Under the pieces are notes generated by a model. That model searched no databases. It was not told the origin of the DNA and saw only the letters and a program-made list of their open reading frames with translations. The translations under genes were made by a program, and so were the position numbers. Below are positions 1 through 8,508 of a stretch of 64,000 nt of DNA, one piece after another (position 1 is the stretch's first letter; every line of letters starts with the position of its first letter). The stretch is from UMGS1002 sp964570825 (GTDB lineage Bacteria; Bacillota; Clostridia; Oscillospirales; CAG-272): the NCBI GenBank assembly GCA_964570825.1, contig CAZMZJ010000009.1:1-64000 (forward strand), in the 5' to 3' direction.

Positions 1-66
1 AAGCGCGAGGAAAAGAAAAAAGAGGAGAACGAACCGGAGAAGGGTACAAAAGGAGGCGATAAATAA
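1..66 (+). CDS. C-terminal tail of an upstream gene, probably the partner ABC permease (partial)
   Basis: An open frame enters from the left edge and stops with TAA at 64-66. The 21 visible residues are almost all charged (KREEKKKEENEPEK then GTKGGDK), a hydrophilic cytoplasmic tail. The stop overlaps the ATG of the next gene (TAATG), which implies translational coupling. Nucleoside-type ABC importers usually have two adjacent permease genes, so this is probably the first (NupP-like) permease. That assignment rests on context only, because no conserved part is in view. Confidence 0.55.
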   Translation, partial: KREEKKKEENEPEKGTKGGDK

Positions 67-1010
67 TGCTTCTGCTTCTGCAGTATACGTTGATATTTTC
101 GTCGGTGCTCATATTAGTTGCACTCGGCGGCATGTTCTCCGAGCACAGCGGAGTCATAAACATCGGGCTTGAAGGAATAATGGTGATGGGTGCGCTTGGA
201 GGGGCGCTGATAATGTACTGGCTGCCGGGCGACGCTCCGGGATATCTTATAGTTCTGTCGGTGGTTATTTCCAGTATAATATTCGGCATGGTTTTCTCGC
301 TCCTTTTAGCCGTCGCTGCGGTTAATTTCAAGGCGGATCAGACGCTGGTCGGCACCGCAATGAATATGATAGCCACAGCACTTGCGACTGTTACAGTTAA
401 GGCCATCAATACCTCCGCATCGGGCGGCAGCAATGTATCGTCAAATATCAACTATATAAAGCCGCGGGAAAGCTTTATTGTGAATATCGGCCAGTTTCAG
501 TTTAACTGGTTCTTTGTCGTAGCCGCCGCAGCGCTTGTGATTTCGTATATAGTGCTCTATAAGACCAAGTTCGGACTGCGGCTTTACGCATGCGGCGAGC
601 ATCCTCAGGCCGCCGACTCGGCAGGCATCAATGTTTACAGGATGCGGTATGCCGGAGTCCTGATCTCAGGAGCGCTGGGAGGCATAGGCGGTATAGTATA
701 TATCGCCGCTGCAAATTCAAGCTGGAAATTTGAAATGGGCGTCGCAGGCGCAGGGTTCCTTGCGCTTGCCGTTATGATTTTCGGCGAATGGAAGCCATGG
801 AGGATTGCTCTCGCGGCTCTTCTTTTCGGATTTTTCCGATCGTTGTCAAACATATATACAGGACTTCCGCTGCTTGAAAGCCTTGGAATTCCGGGGACTG
901 TATACAATATGTTCCCGTATATAATTTCAATTATAGTTTTAATATTCACCTCAAAGAAGTCGCGCGCACCGAAAGCCGAGGGCATTCCCTACGACAAGGG
1001 AATGAGGTAA
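66..1010 (+). CDS. ABC transporter permease, nucleoside/simple-sugar type (NupQ/YufQ-like)
   Basis: This 314-residue polytopic membrane protein belongs to the BPD_transp_2 permease family. Members import nucleosides together with a BmpA-type lipoprotein, an ATPase and a second permease. The N-terminal pattern GGMFSEHSGVINIGLEGIMVMGA is the family hallmark, here split around residues 20-43; GLRLYACGEHPQAADSAGI near residues 170-190 is the coupling-loop region. About eight to nine hydrophobic segments follow one another. The ATG lies inside the stop of the preceding gene, and AGGAGG sits just upstream. Known family members take up guanosine and related nucleosides; the substrate cannot be read from this sequence. 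Partner genes would lie left of the window. Confidence 0.88.
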   Translation: MLLLLQYTLIFSSVLILVALGGMFSEHSGVINIGLEGIMVMGALGGALIMYWLPGDAPGYLIVLSVVISSIIFGMVFSLLLAVAAVNFKADQTLVGTAMNMIATALATVTVKAINTSASGGSNVSSNINYIKPRESFIVNIGQFQFNWFFVVAAAALVISYIVLYKTKFGLRLYACGEHPQAADSAGINVYRMRYAGVLISGALGGIGGIVYIAAANSSWKFEMGVAGAGFLALAVMIFGEWKPWRIALAALLFGFFRSLSNIYTGLPLLESLGIPGTVYNMFPYIISIIVLIFTSKKSRAPKAEGIPYDKGMR

Positions 1011-1311
1011 GACCGGCATTATATCGGCAGCGTAGGATAAAAGGGACAAAAGAATCATCCTTTTCTTGGAAATATAAAAAACATTCTCAAAATGTTTATT
1101 GGAAAGTAAATTGAATGTTTTGCTTCGGATATGTGTGGCCAGCCGTGTATGGCAAACCACTGCAGCGCGAGCACAGTTCTGACACAGAAGTGACCGGGGC
1201 AAAGAAATGAGTGCTTTTTGACAAACTGCACGCCGGCAAGACAAGCCATCTCCAAAAGCCCGAAAAAATCGGATTTTTAGCTTCAAAATAAATAAAAAAG
1301 GAGAGAAAGAC
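1011..1311. other. Intergenic region upstream of desulfoferrodoxin gene
   Basis: This 301-base stretch has no convincing gene. A 7-bp inverted repeat, AAACATT-N5-AATGTTT, lies at 1079-1097 and could be an operator or small hairpin. No well-spaced -35/-10 pair was found. A good ribosome binding site (AGGAGAG) occurs just before the downstream start at 1312. Confidence 0.5.
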
Positions 1312-1698
1312 ATGGAAATGAAATTTTTTATCTGCCGTCACTGCGGAAACATCATTGCTTATGCCACAAACAAAGGTGTACCTGTTATATGCTGCGGCGA
1401 AAAAATGCAGGAGCTTGTCCCAAATACCACCGACGCGGCGCATGAGAAACATGTTCCGGTCGTAATTGTCGACGGCAATGGCAACGGCGGCAAAGTATAT
1501 GTCAAGATAGGCAGTGTTGCCCATCCGATGACGGAAAAGCATTATATCGAGTGGGTGGGTCTTCAGACAAGAGAAGGCAATCAGAGAAAAGCCCTGCTTC
1601 CGGGTCAGGCTCCGGAGGTGTGCTTTATGATTTGTCCCGGCGATGAAGTTGAAGCAGTTTACGCTTATTGCAATCTCCACGGACTTTGGAAGGCATGA
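1312..1698 (+). CDS. dfx: Desulfoferrodoxin (2Fe superoxide reductase)
   Basis: This 128-residue cytoplasmic enzyme would reduce superoxide to hydrogen peroxide with electrons from rubredoxin, without releasing oxygen. The N-terminal desulforedoxin domain has all four iron-binding cysteines (C8, C11, C27, C28). The catalytic domain has the His4Cys ligands H47, H71, H77, C120 and H123, and the Glu-Lys pair at 45-46 next to the active site. Length and domain order match two-iron enzymes such as that of Desulfovibrio vulgaris. The start has AGGAGAG about 8 bases upstream. The gene stands alone. It points to an anaerobe that must survive brief oxygen exposure. Confidence 0.95.
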   Translation: MEMKFFICRHCGNIIAYATNKGVPVICCGEKMQELVPNTTDAAHEKHVPVVIVDGNGNGGKVYVKIGSVAHPMTEKHYIEWVGLQTREGNQRKALLPGQAPEVCFMICPGDEVEAVYAYCNLHGLWKA

Positions 1699-1918
1699 TA
1701 TAAAGCAGCTTAAAAAGCGTTGCGGAGCATAGAAGAATCCGTCCGAAAAGGTAAAGGAAGATTATAGGCTGCAGGCGACGAACGCTACATACTCTATATG
1801 TAAAATAAGCGGGTTTATTTAGGATTAAGCAATAGTTTTCAGATAATCGCCGTTCTTGCATGTGTTCAGTAATAAGCGGCAAGACAGCGACAGAATGTTA
1901 TTAAGAAGTTATAAAAAT

Positions 1919-1945
1919 CACCCGTATCAGTTTATGATACGGGTG
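1919..1945 (-). terminator. Intrinsic terminator for the SGNH hydrolase transcript
   Basis: A perfect 11-bp stem (CACCCGTATCA / TGATACGGGTG) with a 5-base loop is followed on the minus strand by ATTTTTAT. It lies about 45 bases past the minus-strand stop at 1991. The remaining sequence from 1699 to 1918 shows no gene. Confidence 0.85.
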
Positions 1946-1990
1946 AAATGCTTGAAACCGGCATCTGATGCCGGCAACTGGCTGGCTTGA

Positions 1991-2641
1991 TCAGAGCGAG
2001 GCGAGCAGGCTTTCATATTTTGGCACAAGCCAAGCATATGCTTCGGCCGAGAAATGGTGGTTCGGCGCTTCGCCGCGAACAATTCCTTCGTCAATCCAGG
2101 GAAGCTGCGCGGGATTTTGAAATGAAATGCCGCTGTTGTAATAATTATTGAAGCAGGGGAGAGCCCAGCGGCGGCAGACGCGTTCCATCGCTTCGACATA
2201 GTCTATATCCGAAAGACCAATTTTGTTTTTTGACGGCCAGCGGTTATAGTTCGTCATAAAAAGTATTTTTGATTTCGGATATTTGGCGGTAACCCCGGAG
2301 ATAAGTGTGTTCAGCGCTCCGCAGAATGTAGTAATATCGGTTGCGTCGTCGGCTCCGAGCGGAACATCGAGCCGTTTGTCGTTCGCGCCACCCATGATGA
2401 CGACATAATCTGCAGGCTCCTCCATTTCCGCGAAACGCACGCACATGGGGGGCTGCTTCTGTACTTCAACATCTTGCTTTGCAAGGGTGTTGCCGTTTTT
2501 ACCGTGATTATAGAGCGTCATGTTGTGTTTTGCAGCGAGCATTTCGAGCCAGGTGTTGCCCTTGCAGTCTTTGTTGCCGTTAAATAAGGAATCGCCGAGA
2601 GCGACAAGTGTTTTACCGTTTAGGATATCGGTATTTGACAT
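1991..2641 (-). CDS. SGNH/GDSL-family hydrolase
   Basis: This 216-residue protein has no signal peptide and belongs to the SGNH hydrolase superfamily (esterases, acetylesterases, lipases). Block I is GDSL with nucleophile Ser18, an Asn-Gly stretch (NGNT) follows at the block II position, and block III is GGAND with the oxyanion-hole Asn. Block V is unusual: the sequence APNHH carries the catalytic His (195 or 196), but the usual Asp three residues earlier is Ala or Pro. AAAGGA lies 11 bases upstream of the ATG. It sits 48 bases after an FAD oxidoreductase gene on the same strand, probably in one transcript. Substrate unknown; a carbohydrate acetylesterase role is possible. Confidence 0.8.
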   Translation of the reverse strand: MSNTDILNGKTLVALGDSLFNGNKDCKGNTWLEMLAAKHNMTLYNHGKNGNTLAKQDVEVQKQPPMCVRFAEMEEPADYVVIMGGANDKRLDVPLGADDATDITTFCGALNTLISGVTAKYPKSKILFMTNYNRWPSKNKIGLSDIDYVEAMERVCRRWALPCFNNYYNSGISFQNPAQLPWIDEGIVRGEAPNHHFSAEAYAWLVPKYESLLASL

Positions 2642-2689
2642 TTTGAAAAAATCCTTTCAGTATATAATAAATAAAAACATACTGTATGT

Positions 2690-3985
2690 TTATTTTTCCG
2701 GAACCGTTGCACCGATTTTCTGCAGTTCGCGGGTCAGTTCACAGAAATTTATCTGCTGCACGCTTAAACTATGTTTTGCCGCAATGGCTGCAGCTGTTCC
2801 AGCCACCTGTCCCATGGACATACACGGTGCCTGAACTCTTACTGCGCTGTTGGTTTCGGTGTCGCTTGATACTGTGCGGCCGGCGATTAGCAAATGATGC
2901 GCGCCGCGCGGAATCAGAGCCCCGTACGGAATTGTAGGGACAATACCTTTTTCATGATAGAGGTTGTAAATTCCGTCGAGACGGTGGACGTCCACCGGAT
3001 AGAAGCAGTATGAAACCGCATCATCGTAAACATACCCCGACATATAATTATCAATAGTCATGGTTTTCTCGCCTACTATCCGGTATGTTTCGCGTATGCC
3101 GCATTCGTAGGCAAAGACTTTTACTCGTATTCCCGAGCAGCCAGGTACTGTGCGGTAAATTTGAAGCATTTTATGAAGAATCCGCCGCCCGGCAAGTTCC
3201 ATCGCGGTTTTTTCGTCTGAAGTTTCAGCGTTATTACAAGGAATGTGAATGTTTGCACGAGCAGCTTTTAGCATGGAATAAGGCGACTTCCAGCTGAAAA
3301 TTCTCGGGTCAAGCTCACCGTTTTCAAGCGCCGGGGCGAAAGCGGAGTTGACATCCTCTTCTCTGATATCCTCTATACGGTACCCTTCGAGCCGGTTTTC
3401 ATATGTTGCGGGCTGCAGAACGTCGTTTCTCACACGTTTGTATCCCATCATACCGGTGACATTAGCGTCGCCCGTCGCGTCAATAATTTTTTTGGCAATT
3501 ACGGCATAAAGCCCTTCCTTGCCGGTCAGCCCTACAAGAATTCCGCCATCGGTCTTGTAATTGTTTTCGTCTGCAAAAGAGACCATGGTATGAAGCTTTA
3601 TTTCAACGCCGTGCGAGGCGCATACACGGTCGAGCGCGGCGGCAAGACAAAAGACATCTATTTTTATCTGTTGCTTTGAAAAATGTTTTATGTCGCAGGG
3701 GGAAGATGGCATAGTTGCTTCTCCCTCGGCGGCAAGCTCGCACATAAGTTCCCACGCAGGGCCGGTGATTAACTGCCTGCCCCAAAAATTAAATATTCCG
3801 GGGTAGTTGACATATCCCGCTGTGATTGTTCCACCAAGAATGCCGTTTTTCTCAACGAGCAGAGTTTTGGCTCCCCCCATTGCAGCTGCGACGGCGGCGA
3901 ACACTCCGGCCGTACCTCCTCCGGCGACAACCACATCGTAATTACCGCGCAACTCAAGGGTTTTGCTGATTGCAATATTTACCAT
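2690..3985 (-). CDS. FAD-dependent oxidoreductase (FAD_oxidored family)
   Basis: This protein of about 431 residues has an N-terminal dinucleotide-binding fold, DVVVAGGGTAG, followed by VEKNGILGGT, and a second FAD-contact region, LLIAGRTVSSDTETNSAVRVQ, split across the C-terminal third. This arrangement is typical of the family that includes HdrA-like and thiazole-biosynthesis-like flavoproteins. No iron-sulfur motif is present. ATG 3985 is preferred over GTG 3991 because AGAGGTG lies just upstream of it. The gene is followed by the SGNH hydrolase and a terminator, so the two probably form an operon. Such pairs occur in carbohydrate-degrading bacteria, but the substrate is not deducible here. 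Confidence 0.82.
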   Translation of the reverse strand: MVNIAISKTLELRGNYDVVVAGGGTAGVFAAVAAAMGGAKTLLVEKNGILGGTITAGYVNYPGIFNFWGRQLITGPAWELMCELAAEGEATMPSSPCDIKHFSKQQIKIDVFCLAAALDRVCASHGVEIKLHTMVSFADENNYKTDGGILVGLTGKEGLYAVIAKKIIDATGDANVTGMMGYKRVRNDVLQPATYENRLEGYRIEDIREEDVNSAFAPALENGELDPRIFSWKSPYSMLKAARANIHIPCNNAETSDEKTAMELAGRRILHKMLQIYRTVPGCSGIRVKVFAYECGIRETYRIVGEKTMTIDNYMSGYVYDDAVSYCFYPVDVHRLDGIYNLYHEKGIVPTIPYGALIPRGAHHLLIAGRTVSSDTETNSAVRVQAPCMSMGQVAGTAAAIAAKHSLSVQQINFCELTRELQKIGATVPEK

Positions 3986-4084
3986 GAACACCTCTGAGAT
4001 AAGGGCTGAAACCCTGTTTTTTATTTATTTTAACATTACGGAAAAGATTTTGCAACCTTTAATATAATATTTTTTATAATGATA

Positions 4085-4113
4085 TTGAAATTAAATATAT
4101 AATAATGTATAAT
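4085..4113 (+). promoter_or_regulatory. Promoter for the diguanylate cyclase gene
   Basis: TTGAAA (4085-4090), a 17-base spacer and TATAAT (4108-4113) in a very AT-rich stretch. Transcription would start near 4120 and leave a leader of about 120 bases with no evident structure. Confidence 0.65.
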
Positions 4114-4238
4114 AGATACATTAATGCTGCACTATAAATGGAAAAAATCACAAAATAATCTTAATTATATATTGATTTTCTTAAACGGATAATATATAAT
4201 ATCAAAATAATAACATTTATAGTAAAGGTGGGATATCA

Positions 4239-5132
4239 ATGGAAATCGGAAAGAATATCCGCGACAGCAGCGCGGCTCTTCTTGACGGTATGGACAGTTC
4301 GGTTTCATGTGTTCTGAAATCTGCTGAATCCGGTGAATTTCCTGCTTCTGAAAAGCAAGTTGTCCTTTATATCCGTAAAATTCCCTGCCCGGAGCAAGCT
4401 GGAGGCCCACAGTTCAAGGAAGTTATAAAAAGGTACGCTGACGAGAACGGTGATGTTGAATGTGAGGTAAGATTCCGAAATAAAAATAACGACAGCGATG
4501 TTGTCTGGGTAAAAACAAAACTTAATATGCTTAAGGAAAGCAGGTTTAGCAGCCTTTTCGCCGCCGAGTTTGAGAATATCACTGCATTGAAAGAGCTTGA
4601 AGCCACAAGACGCAATCGGGTTATGCTTGAAGCTCTCGAAGCGGCTCAGAAAGACTCCGCCACAGGTGTTTATAATAAATATTTCACGGAGGACTTGATC
4701 AGCGACAAGCTTGCGTGCGGGGACGGGAGTATCAGCATGCTCATAATCCTTGATATCGACCTGCTCAAGAGTATCAATGATACATATGGCCATCCGGTAG
4801 GAGATATAGTGCTTAAAACCATAGGCGGAATAATGATAAGCGAGTTCCGCCAGGACGATATTATCGGACGGATCGGAGGAGACGAGTTCATGGCGCTGAT
4901 TTCGCGTGTTGCAGATGAAACGGCAGCGCGCAAAATAGTGGAGAGGCTGCTCCGCCATATATCCGAGACCAGTATCTGCGGATTGAATATTAGTGTCAGT
5001 ATCGGCTGCGTGCTGACCGAATCGGGCCGCGAGGATTTCAGCGTTCTGTACCAAAAAGCCGATAAAGCTCTTTATCACGTTAAACGAAACGGCAGGAACG
5101 GCTACGATTTTTATACTTCCGAAAATGAATGA
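4239..5132 (+). CDS. Diguanylate cyclase with N-terminal PAS-like region (GGDEF)
   Basis: This 297-residue soluble protein should make cyclic di-GMP from two GTP. The GGDEF signature is intact at residues 213-217. The inhibitory-site motif RxxD (R204, D207) lies exactly five residues before it, which predicts product feedback. NDTYGHPVGD around 180-189 is the other conserved part of the domain. Residues 1-120 resemble a PAS sensor module, including a CEVRFRNKN... VWV strand pattern, joined by a helical linker (ALKELEATRRN). No EAL domain or membrane segment is present. AGGTGGG lies 9 bases before the ATG. The gene is monocistronic between its own promoter and terminator. The signal sensed is unknown. 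Confidence 0.92.
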   Translation: MEIGKNIRDSSAALLDGMDSSVSCVLKSAESGEFPASEKQVVLYIRKIPCPEQAGGPQFKEVIKRYADENGDVECEVRFRNKNNDSDVVWVKTKLNMLKESRFSSLFAAEFENITALKELEATRRNRVMLEALEAAQKDSATGVYNKYFTEDLISDKLACGDGSISMLIILDIDLLKSINDTYGHPVGDIVLKTIGGIMISEFRQDDIIGRIGGDEFMALISRVADETAARKIVERLLRHISETSICGLNISVSIGCVLTESGREDFSVLYQKADKALYHVKRNGRNGYDFYTSENE

Positions 5133-5138
5133 TAATCG

Positions 5139-5177
5139 GGAGCGGATCCGGACAAAGCAAAATACCGCTCCTTTTTT
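5139..5177 (+). terminator. Terminator after the diguanylate cyclase gene
   Basis: GGAGCGG (5139-5145) pairs with CCGCTCC (5165-5171) and is followed directly by TTTTTT. The 19-base loop is longer than usual. Confidence 0.75.
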
Positions 5178-5244
5178 ATATAATGCTGAATTTATTTAGT
5201 ATAAGCGTACATTTTGTCGCCATCAGATTTGAAAGGCAATATTT

Positions 5245-6471
5245 ATGCAAAAAAACAGGCTTTGGACAAAAGATTTTACAATTATCACACTGGGCACAAT
5301 AATAAGCATGCTTGGCAACTCAATGAGCGGATTTGCAATCGGCGTCATGGTGCTTGATTATACCGATTCCGTGCTTCTTTACGCGCTTTTTTCGGTAATA
5401 TATTCCGCGCCGATGATTATCTGCCCGATATTTGCCGGGCCGCTGCTCGACGCTATACCAAGAAAAAAAGCTATTTATACGCTTGATTTTATTTCGGCGT
5501 TCATATTCGTCCTCTTGTCGGTTTTTCTTTATTTCGATATGTTCAACTATCCTCTGTTTGCTTTTATGGCATTTCTGATAGGCGGTATCGACAGCATTTA
5601 TATGGTTGCCTATGACAGCCTTTATCCGAACCTTGTATCGGAAGGAAATATGTCGAAGGCATACTCGATTTCTAGCATGATTTATCCGCTCGCATCGCTG
5701 ATGGTTCCGGTAGCCGCTTACATATACGGCAAATGGGGACTTACACCGATTTTCCTTTTCAACGCGGTATCCTTCCTCATCGCCGCGGTATTTGAAACTC
5801 AGATAAAAGTTAAGGAAACGCACTCTCAGGAAAATCATGAAAAGTCTTTTAAGCGTTATCGCAGCGATTTCCGTGAAGGCATAGAATATATAAAAAGCGA
5901 AAAAGGGCTTATGAGCATAACCGCGTATTTCTTTGTCACGATGCTGCTTGGTTCTGCCGCCGGGACACTGGTTCTGCCGTATTTCAAGGCGACGGAAAGT
6001 CTTGGCGTCCAGCTTTACACCTTTGTAATGGGAGCCGCTTTGATCGGGCGTCTTGCGGGCGGTGGATTTCATTACCTCAAGAAGCTTCCGGCAAAATACA
6101 AGTTTCTTATAGCTTTATGCGTCTACTTTTCAATATCCGTCATCGAAGGTGTATATCTGTACCTGCCGATAGCGGTTATGATTGTGCTGAACTTTTTTGA
6201 CGGCGCGCTGGGGGTAACCTCGTATAATATCCGCATTTCTGCTACGCAGAATTACATACCGGACGCAAAGAGGGCGCGCTTCAACGGGGTATTCCAGATG
6301 ATTTTATCGTTTGGCGGTATTTTGGGGCAGCTTATTGCCGGCGGGCTGGGCGATTACATTCCTTCGCGACCTCTTATTGCCGGTTTTATGGGACTGAATA
6401 TTTTTGCCGTTATTTTCATTATGGCAATGAACGCAAAGCATGTAAGCAAAATATACAATGTGGATATATAA
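5245..6471 (+). CDS. Major facilitator superfamily transporter
   Basis: This 408-residue protein has about twelve hydrophobic segments. The loop after segment two, GPLLDAIPRKKAIY, is the MFS signature (G-x-x-x-D-x-x-x-R-K/R-K). The sequence resembles the MFS_3/enterobactin-exporter and macrolide-efflux branch, in which a long central loop (here about residues 190-215, rich in charged residues) links the two halves. The direction is probably efflux, but the substrate is unknown. It is flanked by terminators and appears to be a single-gene unit. Confidence 0.85.
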   Translation: MQKNRLWTKDFTIITLGTIISMLGNSMSGFAIGVMVLDYTDSVLLYALFSVIYSAPMIICPIFAGPLLDAIPRKKAIYTLDFISAFIFVLLSVFLYFDMFNYPLFAFMAFLIGGIDSIYMVAYDSLYPNLVSEGNMSKAYSISSMIYPLASLMVPVAAYIYGKWGLTPIFLFNAVSFLIAAVFETQIKVKETHSQENHEKSFKRYRSDFREGIEYIKSEKGLMSITAYFFVTMLLGSAAGTLVLPYFKATESLGVQLYTFVMGAALIGRLAGGGFHYLKKLPAKYKFLIALCVYFSISVIEGVYLYLPIAVMIVLNFFDGALGVTSYNIRISATQNYIPDAKRARFNGVFQMILSFGGILGQLIAGGLGDYIPSRPLIAGFMGLNIFAVIFIMAMNAKHVSKIYNVDI

Positions 6472-6590
6472 ATAAGGGAAAAATTGTGACGGGGCGCACA
6501 TAGCCATATGCCGGACGAATTTTCGGGCAGGCTTGGTTAAACATTCGATCTCGAGTATCCGGTGTATGAAGCTAAACCAAATAAACAATA

Positions 6591-6623
6591 GGCGCTGGGA
6601 CATTTGTCTTTGCGCTTTTTTTT
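6591..6623 (+). terminator. Terminator after the MFS gene
   Basis: GGCGC, then a partly wobble-paired GGGACA/TGTCTT extension, then GCGC at 6612-6615, followed by eight T residues (6616-6623). Confidence 0.8.
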
Positions 6624-6642
6624 GTTAATTTTCTAAAAGTGC

Positions 6643-6671
6643 TTGAAAAATAACATATCATAAAATATAAT
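6643..6671 (+). promoter_or_regulatory. Promoter for the heterodimeric ABC exporter operon
   Basis: TTGAAA (6643-6648), a 17-base spacer and TATAAT (6666-6671). The predicted start near 6678 gives a leader of about 90 bases that contains the hairpin at 6695-6717. Confidence 0.75.
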
Positions 6672-6694
6672 AAAAATTAAATATTAGATATCAA

Positions 6695-6730
6695 CCGGCA
6701 TCTTTCCCGGGTGCTGGGCGTTTTTCTTTT
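6695..6730 (+). terminator. Terminator-like hairpin in the ABC exporter leader (possible attenuator)
   Basis: CCGGCATC (6695-6702) pairs with GGTGCTGG (6710-6717), with two wobble pairs and a 7-base loop. After three bases comes TTTTTCTTTT (6721-6730). It lies between the promoter and the first codon, so it can only act on transcripts meant for the exporter. No short leader reading frame with an ATG was found. Confidence 0.55.
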
Positions 6731-6768
6731 TATAATAGTTGAAACTCATTCGGAAAGGCTGATAAAAA

Positions 6769-8508
6769 ATGAGAAAACTTTTCAAATATATGAAGGGGTA
6801 CAGGCGCGAATGTATCCTCGGCCCGATTTTCAAGCTTATCGAGGCGACGTTTGAGCTTTTTGTACCTATTGTAGTCGCAGTGATAATTGACCGGGGCATC
6901 GGCGGCGCCGACCGCGTTTTTATTATGCACATGTGTCTTGTTCTTGCAGGGCTCGGCGCACTGGGGCTTCTGTGTTCGGTTACGGCGCAGTATTTTGCCG
7001 CGAAAGCGTCCTGCGGTTTTGCCGCAGAAATAAGGCGCGCGCTGATGGAGCATATCAGCCGAATGTCATATTCGGACCTTGACCGCGCCGGAGAGTCGGC
7101 GCTTATAACCCGCATGACCAGCGATACAAATCAGGTGCAGACGGGAGTCAATCTTACGCTGCGTCTTTTGCTGCGTTCTCCGTTTGTGGTTCTGGGAGCG
7201 ATGGTGATGGCATTTTTCGTCGATGTCCCCGCAGCGCTTATTTTCGCGGCAGCAATACCGGTTCTTAGCGTCGTTGTCACCGGAGTGATGGTTGCCTCGG
7301 TGCCAATTTACAAGCGTGTTCAGTCGAAACTTGAATGTGTTCTTAGAAAAACGCGCGAAAATCTCATCGGTGCGCGGGTTGTACGGGCATTCTGCCGTGA
7401 GGATGACGAGGTGCGCGACTTTGACATTAAGAATAATGCATTAACAAAAGCGCAGAAACTTGCCGGCGGCATTTCGGGACTGCTCAATCCGGTAACGCTT
7501 GTGATGGTGAATATTTCGGTTATTTTGCTTATAAAGACAGGCGCCGCGCGCGTGGATGCGGGAAATCTGACGCAGGGCGAAGTTGTTGCCCTTTATAATT
7601 ATATGGCTCAGATTCTTGTAGAGCTGATAAAAACAGCAAACCTTATAATAAACCTGACTAAATCGATCGCATCGGGGAACCGTATTCAGGAGGTGCTCGA
7701 AAGTACTGCAGGTGAAAGTACAGCGTCTGTTTCAGACAGTCGAAATTATATTAAGAACGACTATTTTGCGGTTGAATTCCGGGATGTTTCGCTGCGATAT
7801 CCCGGAGCTATGGCAAACTCTCTCGAAAACATAAATGTTGCGGTAAAACGCGGTGAAATAATCGGCGTCATAGGTGGTACTGGTTCGGGCAAAACTTCAC
7901 TGGTCAGCCTGATTCCGCGTTTTTATGACGCTACGGACGGAGAGGTGCTGGTCGACGGTACAAATGTGCTCAACTATTCGCCGGACAGGCTTCGCAAAAA
8001 AATAGGTGTGGTTCCGCAGAAAGCTGCGCTTTTTCGGGGCAGCATAGCCGAAAACCTCAGAATGGGAAAAGAGAGCGCGTCTGACAGTGAGCTTATGGAC
8101 GCTATATTTCAAGCGCAGGCTGCCGACGTTATTGAAAAAAAAGGTGGACTTGATGGAGCTATTGAAGAGGGAGGGCGAAATCTCTCGGGAGGTCAGCGCC
8201 AGCGGCTGACAATAGCGCGCGCTCTTTTACGGAAACCGGAAATACTGATACTTGACGATAGCTCGTCGGCACTCGACTACGCAACAGACGCTGCGCTGCG
8301 GCGCTCGCTCCGCGAGCTTAAGTGGAAGCCGACAGTTTTCATAGTATCCCAGAGGGTATCATCTGTCAGAAACGCCGATCGTATTATAGTGCTGGACGAC
8401 GGAAGGATAGCTGGTGTCGGAACAGACATCGAGCTGATCAACGGCTGTCCCGTTTACCGCGAGATATGCGAGTCGCAGCGTGAAAGGAGGGCGGCGGGCA
8501 ATGAGTGA
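6769..8508 (+). CDS. ABC exporter half-transporter with degenerate ATPase site (heterodimer subunit 1)
   Basis: This 579-residue fused permease-ATPase is one half of a heterodimeric multidrug-type exporter. The N-terminal part (about 1-320) has the six-helix ABC exporter fold. The ATPase domain has Walker A GGTGSGKT (369-376) and an intact signature LSGGQ. Walker B ends in Asp497 instead of the catalytic Glu, and the switch His is Gln528. These changes are those of the non-hydrolysing subunit in TM287/288- and BmrCD-like exporters. The next gene supplies the complementary half. The substrate could be a drug or peptide. The leader hairpin may control the operon. Confidence 0.92.
   Translation: MRKLFKYMKGYRRECILGPIFKLIEATFELFVPIVVAVIIDRGIGGADRVFIMHMCLVLAGLGALGLLCSVTAQYFAAKASCGFAAEIRRALMEHISRMSYSDLDRAGESALITRMTSDTNQVQTGVNLTLRLLLRSPFVVLGAMVMAFFVDVPAALIFAAAIPVLSVVVTGVMVASVPIYKRVQSKLECVLRKTRENLIGARVVRAFCREDDEVRDFDIKNNALTKAQKLAGGISGLLNPVTLVMVNISVILLIKTGAARVDAGNLTQGEVVALYNYMAQILVELIKTANLIINLTKSIASGNRIQEVLESTAGESTASVSDSRNYIKNDYFAVEFRDVSLRYPGAMANSLENINVAVKRGEIIGVIGGTGSGKTSLVSLIPRFYDATDGEVLVDGTNVLNYSPDRLRKKIGVVPQKAALFRGSIAENLRMGKESASDSELMDAIFQAQAADVIEKKGGLDGAIEEGGRNLSGGQRQRLTIARALLRKPEILILDDSSSALDYATDAALRRSLRELKWKPTVFIVSQRVSSVRNADRIIVLDDGRIAGVGTDIELINGCPVYREICESQRERRAAGNE

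Noticed and set aside
1096..1680. 194-codon minus-strand frame over desulfoferrodoxin
   Set aside because: It lies antisense to a gene with all metal ligands conserved and encodes no recognisable protein.
4305..5078. 257-codon minus-strand frame opposite the GGDEF gene
   Set aside because: It is the reverse shadow of a clearly coding frame with intact catalytic motifs, and has no homology.
5320..6072. 250-codon minus-strand frame opposite the MFS gene
   Set aside because: The Arg/Lys/His-rich composition is typical of an antisense reading of membrane-protein codons.
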